A DNA stretch of 64,000 bases, from positions 1,050,639-1,114,638 of the forward strand of contig CM007319.1 of the NCBI GenBank assembly GCA_000333855.2, given 5' to 3'. The position numbers and the translations under genes were made by a program. The notes beneath the pieces were generated by a model that saw only the letters and a program-made list of their open reading frames with translations, was not told where the DNA came from and searched no databases. Positions 1 to 10,435 of this stretch are shown piece after piece (position 1 is the first letter of the stretch; each line of letters begins with the position of its first letter). Source of the stretch: Endotrypanum monterogeii (taxonomy: Eukaryota; Euglenozoa; Kinetoplastea; Trypanosomatida; Trypanosomatidae).

Positions 1-475
1 AGTCCACCGGTAGCGAGCTTTCCAGCAGCGTGAAGGGAACATTTTCATCGGTGCGCAGCACATCAGCACCGGCGCTGCCAAAATACCGGGCGCCCTCCTC
101 GCACACCAACACATCCTTGTTTGTCTTCATTTCCCGCGAAAGCACCTCGATGCCAGTGCGTTCTTCCTGGAAAAGATGCAGGTCATCTTCGCGGACCTCG
201 CCACCGAATAGATTGCATAAAATAGAGCGCGTGTCGATCAGACCTGGATCCTTGACAGCCAGCTGGTTTGTCTCCTCTACCTGGAAAAGAGGGCCGAAAA
301 GTGCCTGCATCGTAAGCGGTACAGCCGCAGGGAGGTTGGCATTCCCAGCGTGTGAGAGGCCGCCATCCTCGTCGAAATCTGTCATTGTCGCCGCTGCTAG
401 GGGAGATGTTGTCGCGGGTGTCTGTTGTGCGGGTCCGAGTAGTTCCATCCGCTCGGGAAGCGCATGGCGCTCCAT
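1..475 (-). CDS. Conserved hypothetical protein, 5' part only (runs off left edge)
   Basis: An open minus-strand frame starts at the ATG at 473-475 and continues without a stop to the left edge of the window, giving about 158 residues. The protein begins MERHALPERMELLGPAQQ, passes through an Ala/Thr/Pro-rich stretch, then becomes more ordered and acidic, with segments such as LCNLFGGEVREDDLHLFQEE and VLVCEEGARYFGS. No signal peptide, membrane segment or family motif is recognised. It is the last gene of the leftward unit in this window. Pyrimidine-rich DNA with an AG lies about 100 bases upstream (near 575-590), which would suit a trans-splice acceptor. Codon use looks coding and the opposite strand gives no better protein. 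The function is unknown. Confidence 0.7.
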   Translation of the reverse strand, partial: MERHALPERMELLGPAQQTPATTSPLAAATMTDFDEDGGLSHAGNANLPAAVPLTMQALFGPLFQVEETNQLAVKDPGLIDTRSILCNLFGGEVREDDLHLFQEERTGIEVLSREMKTNKDVLVCEEGARYFGSAGADVLRTDENVPFTLLESSLPVD

Positions 476-1926
476 TGTAATAGTTTGCACTGAACGTAGG
501 GGAGTTACCGCCACTATATTAGAAAAAATATATGACGAGGTGAACTCACAACAGCACAGCAGATTTCTGAACCGCTAATACCCCAGGGGGAAAAAAAGGC
601 AGTTCTCTTCTCCCACAATAGCAAGAAACAGAGAACGGGCACAAATCAGAAACTCTCTCGTACAAACAACGTCCCGAAATTAAGATACAGTACTCGCCTC
701 CTTTTGCCAGCTCAGTTGTACTTGTGTCTGTGTGTGTGTATTAGTTATACCGGTAGCCGAGGCCGCGAAAAAAAAAAGAATACAACAGTAATACTTGAAG
801 CGCTGGTGAAATGGCGTTGACTCACTGCTGTCTAGTGTCTGTATCCAAGTGTGTATTCCTGTGGTACCCGTGCCCCACTGTTGTGTGAAAGTCTGTAGCG
901 AGTTACTTCTCTTTCCAGCAGACGAAGGAAGGATTTTCCTTTTTTACTAATATGAAGGAGGGAGGAGAGCGGGGCCTCACGTGATCGGTGTAGGGAGCGG
1001 GCGAGATCAAAATCACAGGGACTATCGCTAACGTGTGAAAGCCGTACCTGGAGCCAACGAGAATTATCTTCACCCACTGACAGGAGTGGAGTGGGTAGAG
1101 CGGAAAAAATAGAAATAAGAAAAGACGAGGAGGGAGCGTACTAAAACAGATTTGTGAAAAGGGCGATATCTCACACAGCATGAATATCTCTGAGTTGTTG
1201 CATCTAACAGCAAAAATATTAAAAGATATTATCTCAAACAAATGAAAAAAAGAGACAAAGAATGTGCTGTCCAACGTAGCAGCGGCGCCGTGCCATCTTT
1301 AGCGAGGGGCATGAGGGAGCGACAGATGCAGTTTCCCGGCTGTCGGTGCGTTTTATTCTCCACTTTCAAAGCTCTGATACTTCCTTTGCGCTCCTTGCTT
1401 TCCACTGGTTTGCTCCAACAACAAAAAAAAGATGGTGGGTATCAGCTGTCTCAGCAAACTTGGGGTGACCGGAGAATGAGAGGAGCCATCGAGTTTCCGG
1501 GGTTTCCGTCAAACAACGATCAGGTATGCTGTGGTTAAATTTTTTTTTTTTTAATGTGAAAAGAAAAAAATGGTTCTTGAGGTCCAGCATATGTGCGATA
1601 CCACACGACGACAAAAATACCTGAGAAAGTCGAGACAGAAATTTATCGAATCACCAACGCCCTTTTTTTCCGTTCTACCTAGAAGAGAGGAGGACGGGAG
1701 CGCGGTAGCAAGCGAGAAAAAAAAACACTTTCGCCCTCTCCGCCGCTAACACATACAGAACAACAACAAAAGGCAAATCAGCAGGCAAACTATACTAGGC
1801 ACTCTGCTCACCTACAGTGAGAGTTTGGCAACTACTTGCTTCACCCACCAGTGGAAACATTACCCGCGGTAAAGACGCATCCATGTGAAGTTCGTCACCG
1901 CTTTACAACAGCAAATGCCTGCGTCT
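476..1926. other. Intergenic, 3' UTR of the next gene plus spacer
   Basis: This stretch holds pyrimidine-rich runs on the minus strand (near 575-600, 770-780 and 1080-1110) and no convincing gene. An open minus-strand frame at 832-1077 has no ATG and sits directly behind a good pyrimidine-tract/CAG signal, so I read it as untranslated leader or spacer. Confidence 0.6.
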
Positions 1927-2382
1927 TCAGTCATGTAGGTCTTGGTTGCGTATTTGAGCACGTAGCTTGACACAGCGCTTCTTTCGGTCCCATTTCTTGG
2001 ACAGGGTGTCGCTCACGGCAACTCCACGATCCACCATCTTTTCTTTGCGCTTTGCTTGCTTTCGTGTCAGCTGCTTCTTCTTTTTTAGAGGGACGTCAAG
2101 AACAAGGTCACCCACCATGCGCACTGCTCGCTTCACCGCCATATTAATCTCCGTGTCGTCCACGTTGTGAGAGCTGGTGCCGGCACGACTGTTGGCCTCA
2201 TCCTCGAGGTCGCCATTCAGCCTCGCCATCTCACGGTCGACCTCATCCTCTAGCTTCTGAGACTTATGCTCCGTGGTACGCTCGAGCTCCCGCTGGGCGC
2301 GCTCTATCTTGCGCTTCTGAACAGTCTTGCGGTGCGCCCGCTTTTTTGCCATCTGCTTCAGTTTTCGCACTAGCTTCGTCAT
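1927..2382 (-). CDS. Small highly basic protein, putative nuclear/nucleolar
   Basis: The gene encodes 151 residues starting MTKLVRKLKQMAKKRAHRKT. The frame stays open upstream, but only through repeat-encoded sequence (TA and CA microsatellites), so the ATG at 2380-2382 is taken as the start. The N-terminal 50 residues and the segment around LKKKKQLTRKQAKRKEKM are dense in Lys and Arg. Between them is an acidic, helical stretch (LEDEVDREMARLNGDLEDE) that may form a short coiled coil. The composition resembles small ribosome-biogenesis or nucleolar proteins, but I see no diagnostic motif and the assignment is inference. It lies between the partial gene on the left and the pseudokinase gene on the right. 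Confidence 0.75.
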   Translation of the reverse strand: MTKLVRKLKQMAKKRAHRKTVQKRKIERAQRELERTTEHKSQKLEDEVDREMARLNGDLEDEANSRAGTSSHNVDDTEINMAVKRAVRMVGDLVLDVPLKKKKQLTRKQAKRKEKMVDRGVAVSDTLSKKWDRKKRCVKLRAQIRNQDLHD

Positions 2383-2560
2383 GGGGATGAAAGCGGTGAG
2401 GGCAGAAAAAATAGATTTTTTTTTTGGTGGGGTGAAGCTAATGTGCCTCCAATTACTTGGTAAATGAATACACCCATATCGATATCGAGAAGAGGTGAAA
2501 AAAAGATATGTATTTAAAGTGTGCAGGTGTGAGCATAGAATATAGTCAAAAAGAAATACG

Positions 2561-2591
<31 letters not shown>

Positions 2592-3110
2592 TAAGGTACA
2601 AAGGGACGGAGGAAGAAAAAGCGTGAAAGTGACAAAGTCGTAGTGACAAGATGTGCGTCGGACGTGCACACCAACAGGCCCTTCTCAAAATACACCATTT
2701 TTTTCTGGTATAGGCGAGTGCACAACTTACACCAATTTGCTTGTCGTCAGATACGCGGATTCTCTGCAGTGATAGAAGACCCCTCATCACTCCCTTCTTT
2801 TCCCAAACACAAACACAGACCGACACACACACACACACACACACACACAGCAACAAGGGCGATTGCGATGCGTTAAAATAGAGTGCTGTCCACAATTCAA
2901 CGCACCTAACAATAAATAATGAGTACAGCGAACAGAGCAATCTTGGCGGCACGACCCAGCAGAGACCCACACTCCTTTTAAAAGCGACTTCATCTAAAAA
3001 AAAAAAACCAAAGCAGATGCCTCACCTTTTTCATATAAAATATATACGTGTATGCATACGAATGGGACATTGGTTGTAAAACGTGTTCACCTCTTTGCCA
3101 CCTACTCACT
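2383..3110. repeat. Intergenic spacer with (TA)n and (CA)n microsatellites
   Basis: The spacer contains a (TA)n tract at about 2564-2589 and a (CA)n tract at 2822-2848. Open frames crossing it are repeat-encoded (runs of IYIY or VCVC) and are not genes. Confidence 0.7.
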
Positions 3111-5324
3111 CTACACACCGTATCCGTCCATGCGTGGGTGTTTCTTTTGCTTCTTTCGTAGCCATGTGTTGTACAAAACAGCAGAGGTATTGGCAGCTCG
3201 GTCGGAGGAAATCACGTGGACTGGCATTGATGGCATCGCATGCAACGTATCGGCGACGCTGAATGCAGATGACTTGTGTTCCCCCAGAAAACTTTCCTCT
3301 GCATCATCCACGAGATACTCTTTCGCGGAGGGGGAGACTTTGCTCGTCATCGCCGTGCTCCGGGCAGAGACGTCCATTAAGGCGCCAGCGAAGATGACGC
3401 TGTCTGCCACAGCAGCTACGTCAGAAGGAGAGTTGGTAAAACCCTCCAAAAGTAGCTCAACAAAGAGAAAACAAGAGTCGGGGTCGGTCTGTTCCAGCGT
3501 CGACAAGTGCCCTGCGAACTCTTGCATCAGCGCAGTGGTCGTGCTCATGTCATCAGGTAGCTGATCGGTATTCTGCAGACGCTCACAAGACACTGCTGGC
3601 ATTATCTGGTGAGCAGATAGCTTCGTTGTTGTTGACTTTGATGCGTCGCTCACACCTAAGCCACGGAGAAGTTCATGTAAAAAGGTAGCGTCTTGCAGTG
3701 CCTGCTGTGCAGCTGCTGCGAGAGGGAAAGATGGACCCTGTACATGCAAGACATCAACTATGGCGGTTGGGTCCTCTGAGGGGGTACCGCCTGGCGGGGC
3801 GATCGGGTGATTTTTCTGTGAGGAAGGCCCGACGTCTGGCACGAACGCGTCACGGAAGTCGTCCGGTGTGGTCCACGTCAAATCATGCAATAAGAGAGAC
3901 GCCAGAGTGGCGTCCACAGAAAATTGGTCGAGGTATACGCTTCCTTTTCGTGGGTGCTGCACAATCCGCTGAGCCGCCGCAGGTCGTCGGGTATCTTTCC
4001 TTGTCGCCGCCACGGCCTCTGTAAGACGGATAAGAGCCACGTTCGGTTCACCCATGCAGTTTGATCCGTATCGTGAAAATGCGGCGCTCTTGAGTAACGC
4101 CAAAAGAGTGGGGCGCGTCGTTGGGGAGCGCCGCAAGCAGCCGTGAATAACCTCAGCTATAGAGGCGTCCAGATTTGACGGAAGTAGACCTTTCGGCTCG
4201 TGAAGATGACTCTGCATCACGGCGAGACGCTCGGCTGGGGAAGCAGCGGAAGATAAAGCGCTCTGGTTCAATGAGCACAACTGTAGCATCAGAAGCCCCA
4301 ATGCCCAAACGTCCGTGCAGCGCGTACTCGCACCAGAAAACGGCCAAGTAACGCTCCCCCGGTGCAAAGCCTCACGTGCTTCTGGTGCATAAACAGAAGG
4401 GGTTGCCCCATCAAAGACAGCGCTCATTAGTGCTTCCACAGGTGACGGAGACGACATCGTATGTAGGAGTGTTTTCGTGCAGTCTGCTGGGTCTGCCACT
4501 GAATCGAACATCAGTACTGCGCAGAGGGGAAGTCGAACTTTCACGTACCCTTCCTTTACACTCAAATGAACACACTCCAGAGGTATATAGCGACACAACA
4601 ATGGCCCCACGAGGTGAATATGAAGTAGCAGTTGGGTGAGTTGGGAAGCAATGGCTATCGCATCATGTTGTATGGTTGTGTCGTCCCGATCAAGGTACTT
4701 CCTCGCTACGGCGTCCGCGTAGTCTGCGAGTGAGCACCCCATGACGTATTCTTCGACTACTACAAGAGCAGTTGTGGTGGTAGGACACATCATTGCAGCA
4801 GTCCCTGTTGGTACAGGAGGCTGCAAAACTTCCGTCTCTTTCAGAGGTTTTTTTTGTATCGGCATTTTTTTCTGTAAAGAACCTTCCAGGGACGCTGCTG
4901 ATCTATCTTCTTTGTTGTTGCTGTCCGAGCAATCGCTAGCTGAGCTGAGCGCGCCACAAATTCGATCTGTGTAGAAGGCATCGACTAGGGTACGCAAGAA
5001 CGGGTGCTGCACTTGTCGTCGCAAAGAAATGTTCCTCAGTACCAGCTCAAGTGAGGCGGCTTCCGATGCGGTGCTCATGTCTTGAAGAGGGGTTAGGAGT
5101 GGTACATACGTGATCAGTACGTCACTCATGGGTACATTGCTGTTCGATAGATTCGTGGGGTCCTCTCCCGATGTCTGCCCCGTCTCTGTGCGAAAGGGTG
5201 GGCAGCACCTCGCTCGATAGACCACAGCATGCTCAAAAAATGCGCCGTAGGACCCGCGCTCAGGCTCGAGAGGTGTCTCCAGTTGGTATGTGTAACCATG
5301 GGTACCCTCAAGCAAAGGTGACAT
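3111..5324 (-). CDS. Protein-kinase-fold protein lacking catalytic residues (pseudokinase)
   Basis: The gene encodes 737 residues starting MSPLLEGTHGYTYQ. A kinase fold can be traced over about residues 20-420: a glycine-loop-like RGSYGAFFEHAVVYRA (23-38), a helix-C-like segment with E93 followed by QVQHPFL, a hinge VVVEEYV (188-194), an APE motif (313-315), DVWALG of helix F (338-343), and the RP of helix I (TTRPTL, about 402-407). The active site is gone: no VAIK lysine is visible, the HRD loop reads CRYIPLE (244-250), and DFG reads PLC (266-268). A low-complexity insert occupies about 122-180. The C-terminal 300 residues have no recognised domain. A scaffold or regulatory role is inferred. 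The in-frame extension upstream of 5324 is Cys-rich and not protein-like. Confidence 0.8.
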   Translation of the reverse strand: MSPLLEGTHGYTYQLETPLEPERGSYGAFFEHAVVYRARCCPPFRTETGQTSGEDPTNLSNSNVPMSDVLITYVPLLTPLQDMSTASEAASLELVLRNISLRRQVQHPFLRTLVDAFYTDRICGALSSASDCSDSNNKEDRSAASLEGSLQKKMPIQKKPLKETEVLQPPVPTGTAAMMCPTTTTALVVVEEYVMGCSLADYADAVARKYLDRDDTTIQHDAIAIASQLTQLLLHIHLVGPLLCRYIPLECVHLSVKEGYVKVRLPLCAVLMFDSVADPADCTKTLLHTMSSPSPVEALMSAVFDGATPSVYAPEAREALHRGSVTWPFSGASTRCTDVWALGLLMLQLCSLNQSALSSAASPAERLAVMQSHLHEPKGLLPSNLDASIAEVIHGCLRRSPTTRPTLLALLKSAAFSRYGSNCMGEPNVALIRLTEAVAATRKDTRRPAAAQRIVQHPRKGSVYLDQFSVDATLASLLLHDLTWTTPDDFRDAFVPDVGPSSQKNHPIAPPGGTPSEDPTAIVDVLHVQGPSFPLAAAAQQALQDATFLHELLRGLGVSDASKSTTTKLSAHQIMPAVSCERLQNTDQLPDDMSTTTALMQEFAGHLSTLEQTDPDSCFLFVELLLEGFTNSPSDVAAVADSVIFAGALMDVSARSTAMTSKVSPSAKEYLVDDAEESFLGEHKSSAFSVADTLHAMPSMPVHVISSDRAANTSAVLYNTWLRKKQKKHPRMDGYGV

Positions 5325-6184
5325 TTTTTTTTTGTTGTGGGGGGAAACGGTTAGGTGTGCATTACAAGGAAAGGGACACCCGCAACGACAAACGCCACGG
5401 TGAGGGTAATCGCTGTGAAGCGGAAAGTCTTGACAAGACGTTGAGCAAGGGGAGCCGCAACGTTGTGTTACACCGCGCATGCACACACAAGCAATGCAAC
5501 TATCGTTTTATGTACTGTATTAAAGCGCACGTGAGCACCGAGGGAAGAGAGAAAGCGCACATAGCCTTATGTTCGCAAGAGAAAAAAAAAAAGAAAATCG
5601 ATGAACAGTTGAGACGAGAAAGAGAATGACTCTCATCAAGGGGTCGAGAGTGCCTGCTACAACACCTTTCCAGACACATGAAACGAATATACATATACAT
5701 ATATTGATTGTTGCACACGGCTCCGCCGTGAAATGAAACGATACCGAAAGAGAAAAGAGCGTAGCGCCACCGGCATACGAGCATTGGTGCCAGTGAGAAG
5801 AAACAAAGATGAGTGGCTGCGATTCATCTCGGGCCTAGAAGAGAGTGCAATACCCTAGTAGACTTCTCCCTCTGAAGATCCGTCATTCGATCAGTGAATA
5901 ATTTCCACATTTTTTTTTTCCATTATGCTTTTGTCTCCCCTCGCTTCTCTAGCTGTGCCCCGCGTATAGGTGTGTGTGGACTCTTCTCTGTGATGTTTTA
6001 GATCATCTCTTTCCTTAGGTATCGAGACAGGAATGGGGTCAACAAAAAGGAAGAAGATGGCACTGTCATCGGCGATGCATCCATCGCATCTTCATTGCAC
6101 AGGCTGCAAAGTGACACAAGTCAACACCCACACACACAAACCAACGCACTCATTCATTTCAAAGCTAGGGCTAACGTAGAAATT
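5325..6184. other. Intergenic spacer
   Basis: Poly-pyrimidine runs on the minus strand just upstream of the pseudokinase start (about 5580-5595 and 5910-5920) fit a trans-splicing signal. No gene is seen. Confidence 0.6.
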
Positions 6185-6610
6185 CTAAAAAAGCAGCTTT
6201 TTACGGCGAAAAAGCGCCTCCATCGCCTCTTCGAACTCGTTCCCTGTGACGATGACTCCTTTTTCATGTCGATAAGATGGATTCTTCGTGACGGTCTGGG
6301 TGAAAACAGTCTTGAGTAGCTCCGCGAGGGTGGTCTGGACGAGCGCCGTGCTCATGGCATTATCCGTAAGCAGCGCGACGCGGTAGCCTGTCATTGTCTC
6401 TGAGTAGTGCACCTTATACAGCGGTGTGTGCACGGCCCGCAACCCGCCGGATTGGGAAGACGACAACTGCGAGCTAATGTGTTGGAGAGTATAAACAAAC
6501 CCAGCGACTAAGCCGTCTTCGCCGTTCTGGACAGGGCTGCTTCGCTTCCATTGCTTTGTGTATATTGTGTCCCCGTATCGATTGAATACATAAATGGAGA
6601 ACAGCGTCAT
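6185..6610 (-). CDS. TRAPPC1: TRAPP complex subunit 1 (Bet5/TRAPPC1-like)
   Basis: This 141-residue protein starts MTLFSIYVFNRYGDTIYTKQW, the usual opening of the Bet5/TRAPPC1 longin-type fold (a hydrophobic strand, then F-[DN]-R-x-G/C and a W). Further family features are DGLVAGFVYTLQHISSQL, a segment with the Y-K-V-H-Y pattern, GYRVALLTDN, and a C-terminal region near the expected length of about 140-160 residues. TRAPP tethers ER-to-Golgi and intra-Golgi vesicles and acts as a guanine-nucleotide exchange complex for Ypt1/Rab1. The Bet5 subunit is part of the core. The ATG at 6608-6610 is preferred because the open frame upstream encodes only repeat-derived residues. The neighbours are unrelated. 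Confidence 0.85.
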   Translation of the reverse strand: MTLFSIYVFNRYGDTIYTKQWKRSSPVQNGEDGLVAGFVYTLQHISSQLSSSQSGGLRAVHTPLYKVHYSETMTGYRVALLTDNAMSTALVQTTLAELLKTVFTQTVTKNPSYRHEKGVIVTGNEFEEAMEALFRRKKLLF

Positions 6611-7497
6611 GGCATCCTCGTATCCCTTTTCCCCCTCGTCGGGTGAAGTAGAAGACAAGTCACCAACAATGTCAACTACTTTGGAAGCGCAAACACACGC
6701 ACAGACGCACCTTGTCAAGTCACAGAAAAGGGAGACAGGACCGAAAGAAAGGAGTAAGGAATGGGACAGTCGATGACGGGTTCCATTCGAGAATATTCTC
6801 CGCACACACTCTTCGGAAGCAAGATAAAACGTGTTCATACATGGGAGCCATTTTCCCACGTGGGCAACACAATGCAGCTCAGTGATACATACCGTATCGA
6901 TCAGGGTAGAAACGAGCAATATATATATATATATATATATATATCCGAGTAGTGACACGCGAGGAGATCGTGCAAAAGAGGCTGAGAAATAGTCAACGAA
7001 GTGGCGACGAATACACTCCGCTCTCCAAAAAGGGTCGAGCGGGCATCTCGTGCACCTCTAAGACGAGGTTAACAAGTGTCCTCGCAGAATTAGGTACGCA
7101 CTTCATAGGCTTCACTCGAATGACTTTCAGACGTGCTAGAGAGGGTTACGTTACGACAGATCCGTTTCTATCAGCGGAAAAAAAGAGTTGACTGTTGTCG
7201 GGCCCGCCTCCTCTGCAGTCGGCGAGCCGCATCCCTTATATGTCAACGCACGCAAAGCGGAAGCTGGGGATCGGGGGTGGGAAAGGGTGTTTCACGCACA
7301 CAGCCTCCAGGCGACGTCCCCCCCCGCTCCACACACACACAACAAAAAAAAAAAACACCTAGGTACCTCTGTAAATGCGAAGTTACATGTCCGTTAGCAG
7401 ATCGTGAAAGAAAAGCAAATGGCAATCGACCCTCTCCCATGATGGAGCTAGCCGGTAGACCACGCGCATAAGCGAAAACTCTTTTCCATCATTCCTC
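6611..7497. repeat. Intergenic spacer with (TA)n tract
   Basis: A (TA)n microsatellite lies at about 6919-6944 and short poly-A and (CA)n runs near 7330-7355. No gene is seen. Open frames are antisense or repeat-encoded. Confidence 0.6.
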
Positions 7498-9321
7498 TCA
7501 AACCAGTGGGCGTTTGTAGTTAGAGCTGATATCGCGCTCGCTTGCAAGCACGTCACGGTCCAGTGACTGGCGGTACTCGTTGATGATGTTGGGAACAGAG
7601 TCGGGCATAGGCTTGGTTTTCTTGTCACGTGGCGTCATCCACGGCGCGACACGACGCTGTTGCTCACGCTTGATCAGCCCCTGCACGCGGTGGTTCTCCG
7701 CGTCCATCCAGTGGTCGTAATCGCTACGCCTGCGAGGTGATAGTCGACGCCAGCGCATGTACTCATTTCGCTGGTGGGCCAATTCCCGTTGTTCTGCTTC
7801 ATCGAGGTTGATGTCGTTGGTGCTGATAGAAAGACGATTGACACCAATGTCCACTGAGGCGTGCTTTGCTTGTAGGCTAAGGGTCGACTGCGCTTGCTTC
7901 GCCTCCACCGGCAAGTAATCCCAGTTTCCTCGTGGTCGAAGAGCATAAAGAACAATTGACATTGAAACAAGCAGATCCGCTGGTGTCTCAGCCAGGGAAG
8001 GCAGACTTTCGAGTTGCAGCAGCGTAGTGGGCCGGGAAAGCTTTGTGTCCAGACGACGTAGCATGTTGCGTTTGTGATTTGGGCCAGCAAAAAGTATATA
8101 CCCTTTTTGCGCGTCGTCCTCGGCGCTAGAAGCCCCAGTGAAGTGGTCGAGGCAGAAGTCAGACAAGGATTGCGCTCTCGTCCTCGAATCGTCAGTGAGG
8201 CCACGCGATGACTTGACAGCGTAGTAAGATTCGCGCTGCTGCGGTTGCGGGAGGAGTACTGGCGCGGCCCCCGTGACGCTGGAGTGAAAAAGGTGACCCG
8301 CAGGCGACTGTGAAGAAGCAGAGAACTCTGATGGCATGCCCACAGTGCGACCATGGGCGTCGACAGCGTCTGCCTGGGCCGTGTAGCAGAGGGGTAAGAG
8401 GTCGTTTCGTTCCGCGACGTGATTGAGCAGGCCATAAACGTCATCTCCGTCCTCGTCCTTCAAAGTATAGATGGGAACGGTAGTTTGAAAATGTGCCCCA
8501 CGAGCAGCACGAACCACACGATGATCATATAAATCAGCGCAGTTATTCGTCGTGATGATTGCGTCGTACTGATAACCGGAGGCAGTGCGTAGGAGGGTTC
8601 CAAGCACGCCTGGGTCGTCGATGTTATCGAGCACAAGTACACGGTTCAGTCGTTGATGATTTGCAATCAGCTGCTCCTTCATTGGCGGGGCCGGGATTTC
8701 AAAGTCGCCAACATAGCCGTCTGAGCCAGGCATCACAGCAGAGACGACCTTCTTGTCGACAAGAACGACATCTGTGCTCTGTCGATCCTGAAACGAGTTG
8801 AGGATCGGCTTTCCATGCTCAACCATCAGATGTCGTGGGCGGTACCCCGCTCGGCACAGCTCCTCAATCATAGACCGACCACCGACAACAAGCATTTGTC
8901 GAGCTTGTCGGTACTTGGAGTTGCTGGTCAGCTTGACAAAATGTTGCACGAGTGTGTGATTCACTTCATCAATCACTGTCCCTTCCCAGAGTACCTCTTT
9001 CTGCATTTGAAGCAGTAGCGCCTTTTGCGCTTGCTTCTTGAGATCCTCTGCAGAGAGAGAGGCAGAGGATGACGGGGAAGATGCAGAGCCAGCGGCACGG
9101 ATTGCGCTCATGGGTATGACTACGTTGCGCTGTGATGGGTCCTTGGGCGCGAGTGGGTGACGGTAGGCCGACTTGCTCAATCGGGCCACCGCGCGTTGCT
9201 CCCCAATACACGACTGAAAACGGCGACTTGTGCATACCGTATGGAATCCCTTTGAGGCAGAACGTCCCATGTAGCTTCTCTTTGGAACGAAGCACGGTAG
9301 AGAGGCGGCGTATCGCTTCAT
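7498..9321 (-). CDS. SpoU/TrmH-family RNA 2'-O-methyltransferase, probably mitochondrial
   Basis: The gene encodes 607 residues from MKRYAASLPCF. The first 40 residues are basic and lack acids, like a mitochondrial presequence. An ATG 27 codons upstream (9400-9402) is an alternative start with a suitable AG close by. A substrate-binding domain is followed by the SpoU catalytic motifs: LDNIDDPGVLGTLLRTA (about 231-247), CADLYDHRVVRAARGAHF (261-278), an AGPNHKRN segment in place of the GNE-type motif, and a late hydrophobic motif ADLLVSMSIVLYAL. The knotted fold binds S-adenosylmethionine and methylates ribose in rRNA or tRNA. Long inserts and an Arg-rich C-terminal tail are unusual. Kinetoplastid mitoribosome assembly intermediates are known to carry SpoU-type factors, so a role in mitochondrial rRNA maturation is likely but inferred. 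The Asn expected in motif 3 appears replaced, which may mean a structural role. Confidence 0.82.
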   Translation of the reverse strand: MKRYAASLPCFVPKRSYMGRSASKGFHTVCTSRRFQSCIGEQRAVARLSKSAYRHPLAPKDPSQRNVVIPMSAIRAAGSASSPSSSASLSAEDLKKQAQKALLLQMQKEVLWEGTVIDEVNHTLVQHFVKLTSNSKYRQARQMLVVGGRSMIEELCRAGYRPRHLMVEHGKPILNSFQDRQSTDVVLVDKKVVSAVMPGSDGYVGDFEIPAPPMKEQLIANHQRLNRVLVLDNIDDPGVLGTLLRTASGYQYDAIITTNNCADLYDHRVVRAARGAHFQTTVPIYTLKDEDGDDVYGLLNHVAERNDLLPLCYTAQADAVDAHGRTVGMPSEFSASSQSPAGHLFHSSVTGAAPVLLPQPQQRESYYAVKSSRGLTDDSRTRAQSLSDFCLDHFTGASSAEDDAQKGYILFAGPNHKRNMLRRLDTKLSRPTTLLQLESLPSLAETPADLLVSMSIVLYALRPRGNWDYLPVEAKQAQSTLSLQAKHASVDIGVNRLSISTNDINLDEAEQRELAHQRNEYMRWRRLSPRRRSDYDHWMDAENHRVQGLIKREQQRRVAPWMTPRDKKTKPMPDSVPNIINEYRQSLDRDVLASERDISSNYKRPLV

Positions 9322-9402
9322 GAGAGCCGGCTCACTTGTGTCTCCTCCTCTGTGGTCACGGACCTTTAAAATGCCGAAGCTATATGAAATGGGGCAAGTC
9401 AT

Positions 9403-10435
9403 TTATACTCACCCTCACCCCAGAGACACACATAAATGAGGACATGGGGCACACAAAGAAAAAAAAAGAAAAAAAAAGACAGTGTTAAAGATTCAAATTG
9501 ATTCTGAGGTGGTGGTTCGGTGAGAAATACACACCTTACCTCCTGCCATTGTGCACACGTCCCGTCGACCCACATACAGGAAAGCAGAGCGTACAGTAGG
9601 GAAACCACAACTCGGTGAGAGCTCTACTCCAATCCTTTTTCAACGTAACGAATGTTTCGAGGGAGAAGGAGGAGGAGGTACTTCATCGCCTCAGAAACAG
9701 ATGGATTGGAGCCCAAGCGCCTTAGCGATCGTGTGAGGGAAACGCAGCCACATCTACCCTACCCGCTTACTGTTCACAAAATACCACTCTTACGAGCGGC
9801 AAACGTTTGTGTGTGTGGGGGGGGGGGGGAGGAGAAAACATCTGAAGTCCTCCACCCCACCTCTGAAGATATCAACCGCCTACAGGACCTTAAAAGTTCT
9901 ATGCGTTGCGCAGGTCACCGCCCTCCGAGAACAAGTAGTCGACAAAGGACGCTGGGAAACCATCGCAACAACGAAAAGAAATAAAACGGAACACCTGGAG
10001 TTCAGGTAGGGTGTGTTCATTAAAATAATAATAAACAAAGGTAGTTTACATCAAGAGGAGGCGGGAAAAAAAAAATTGCTACACACAAGCACGATCTCGA
10101 GAGACATAAGAACAGAGATGGGATTGGACAAGTGACCTTTGAGCCCTTAGGCTCCCATATTCGAGGTCCTGTGTTCCTGTACCGATTCGGTACACCGTCG
10201 CGATCGCCGTCGTCGATGACTTGAAGACAGACGCTTAAACACACACCAAAACACCGTGCAAGAATTCCCATTGCCTGGAATGCTGAAAGACTCAAAATGG
10301 CTCCGCGCCAGAGATAGAAAAAAAATACCAACAACAAATCACAAGACCACAGCAGAGGAGGAAAAAAAAAACTTTGTGACATGTTCCACAGACGTGTGCC
10401 CCCTATCTTTCTTGGTCGTGATGATTTTCCTACGC
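9403..10435. other. Intergenic spacer with a 7-bp hairpin
   Basis: The spacer holds a pyrimidine tract on the minus strand (9455-9480) close to the SpoU gene start and a G-run at 9819-9831. Two short inverted repeats lie at 10141-10154 and 10178-10194. No gene is recognised. A minus-strand frame at 10020-10382 is Cys/Phe-rich and not convincing. Confidence 0.5.

Noticed and set aside
30..578. 182-aa plus-strand ORF at the left edge
   Set aside because: It is the antisense shadow of the minus-strand partial gene, Ser/Arg-rich with no family pattern.
832..1077. 81-codon minus-strand frame that reads like a protein
   Set aside because: It has no ATG and starts right at a pyrimidine tract/CAG signal, so it is more likely leader or spacer sequence. 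A frameshifted gene joined to the frame upstream (MLCEISPF...) cannot be excluded.
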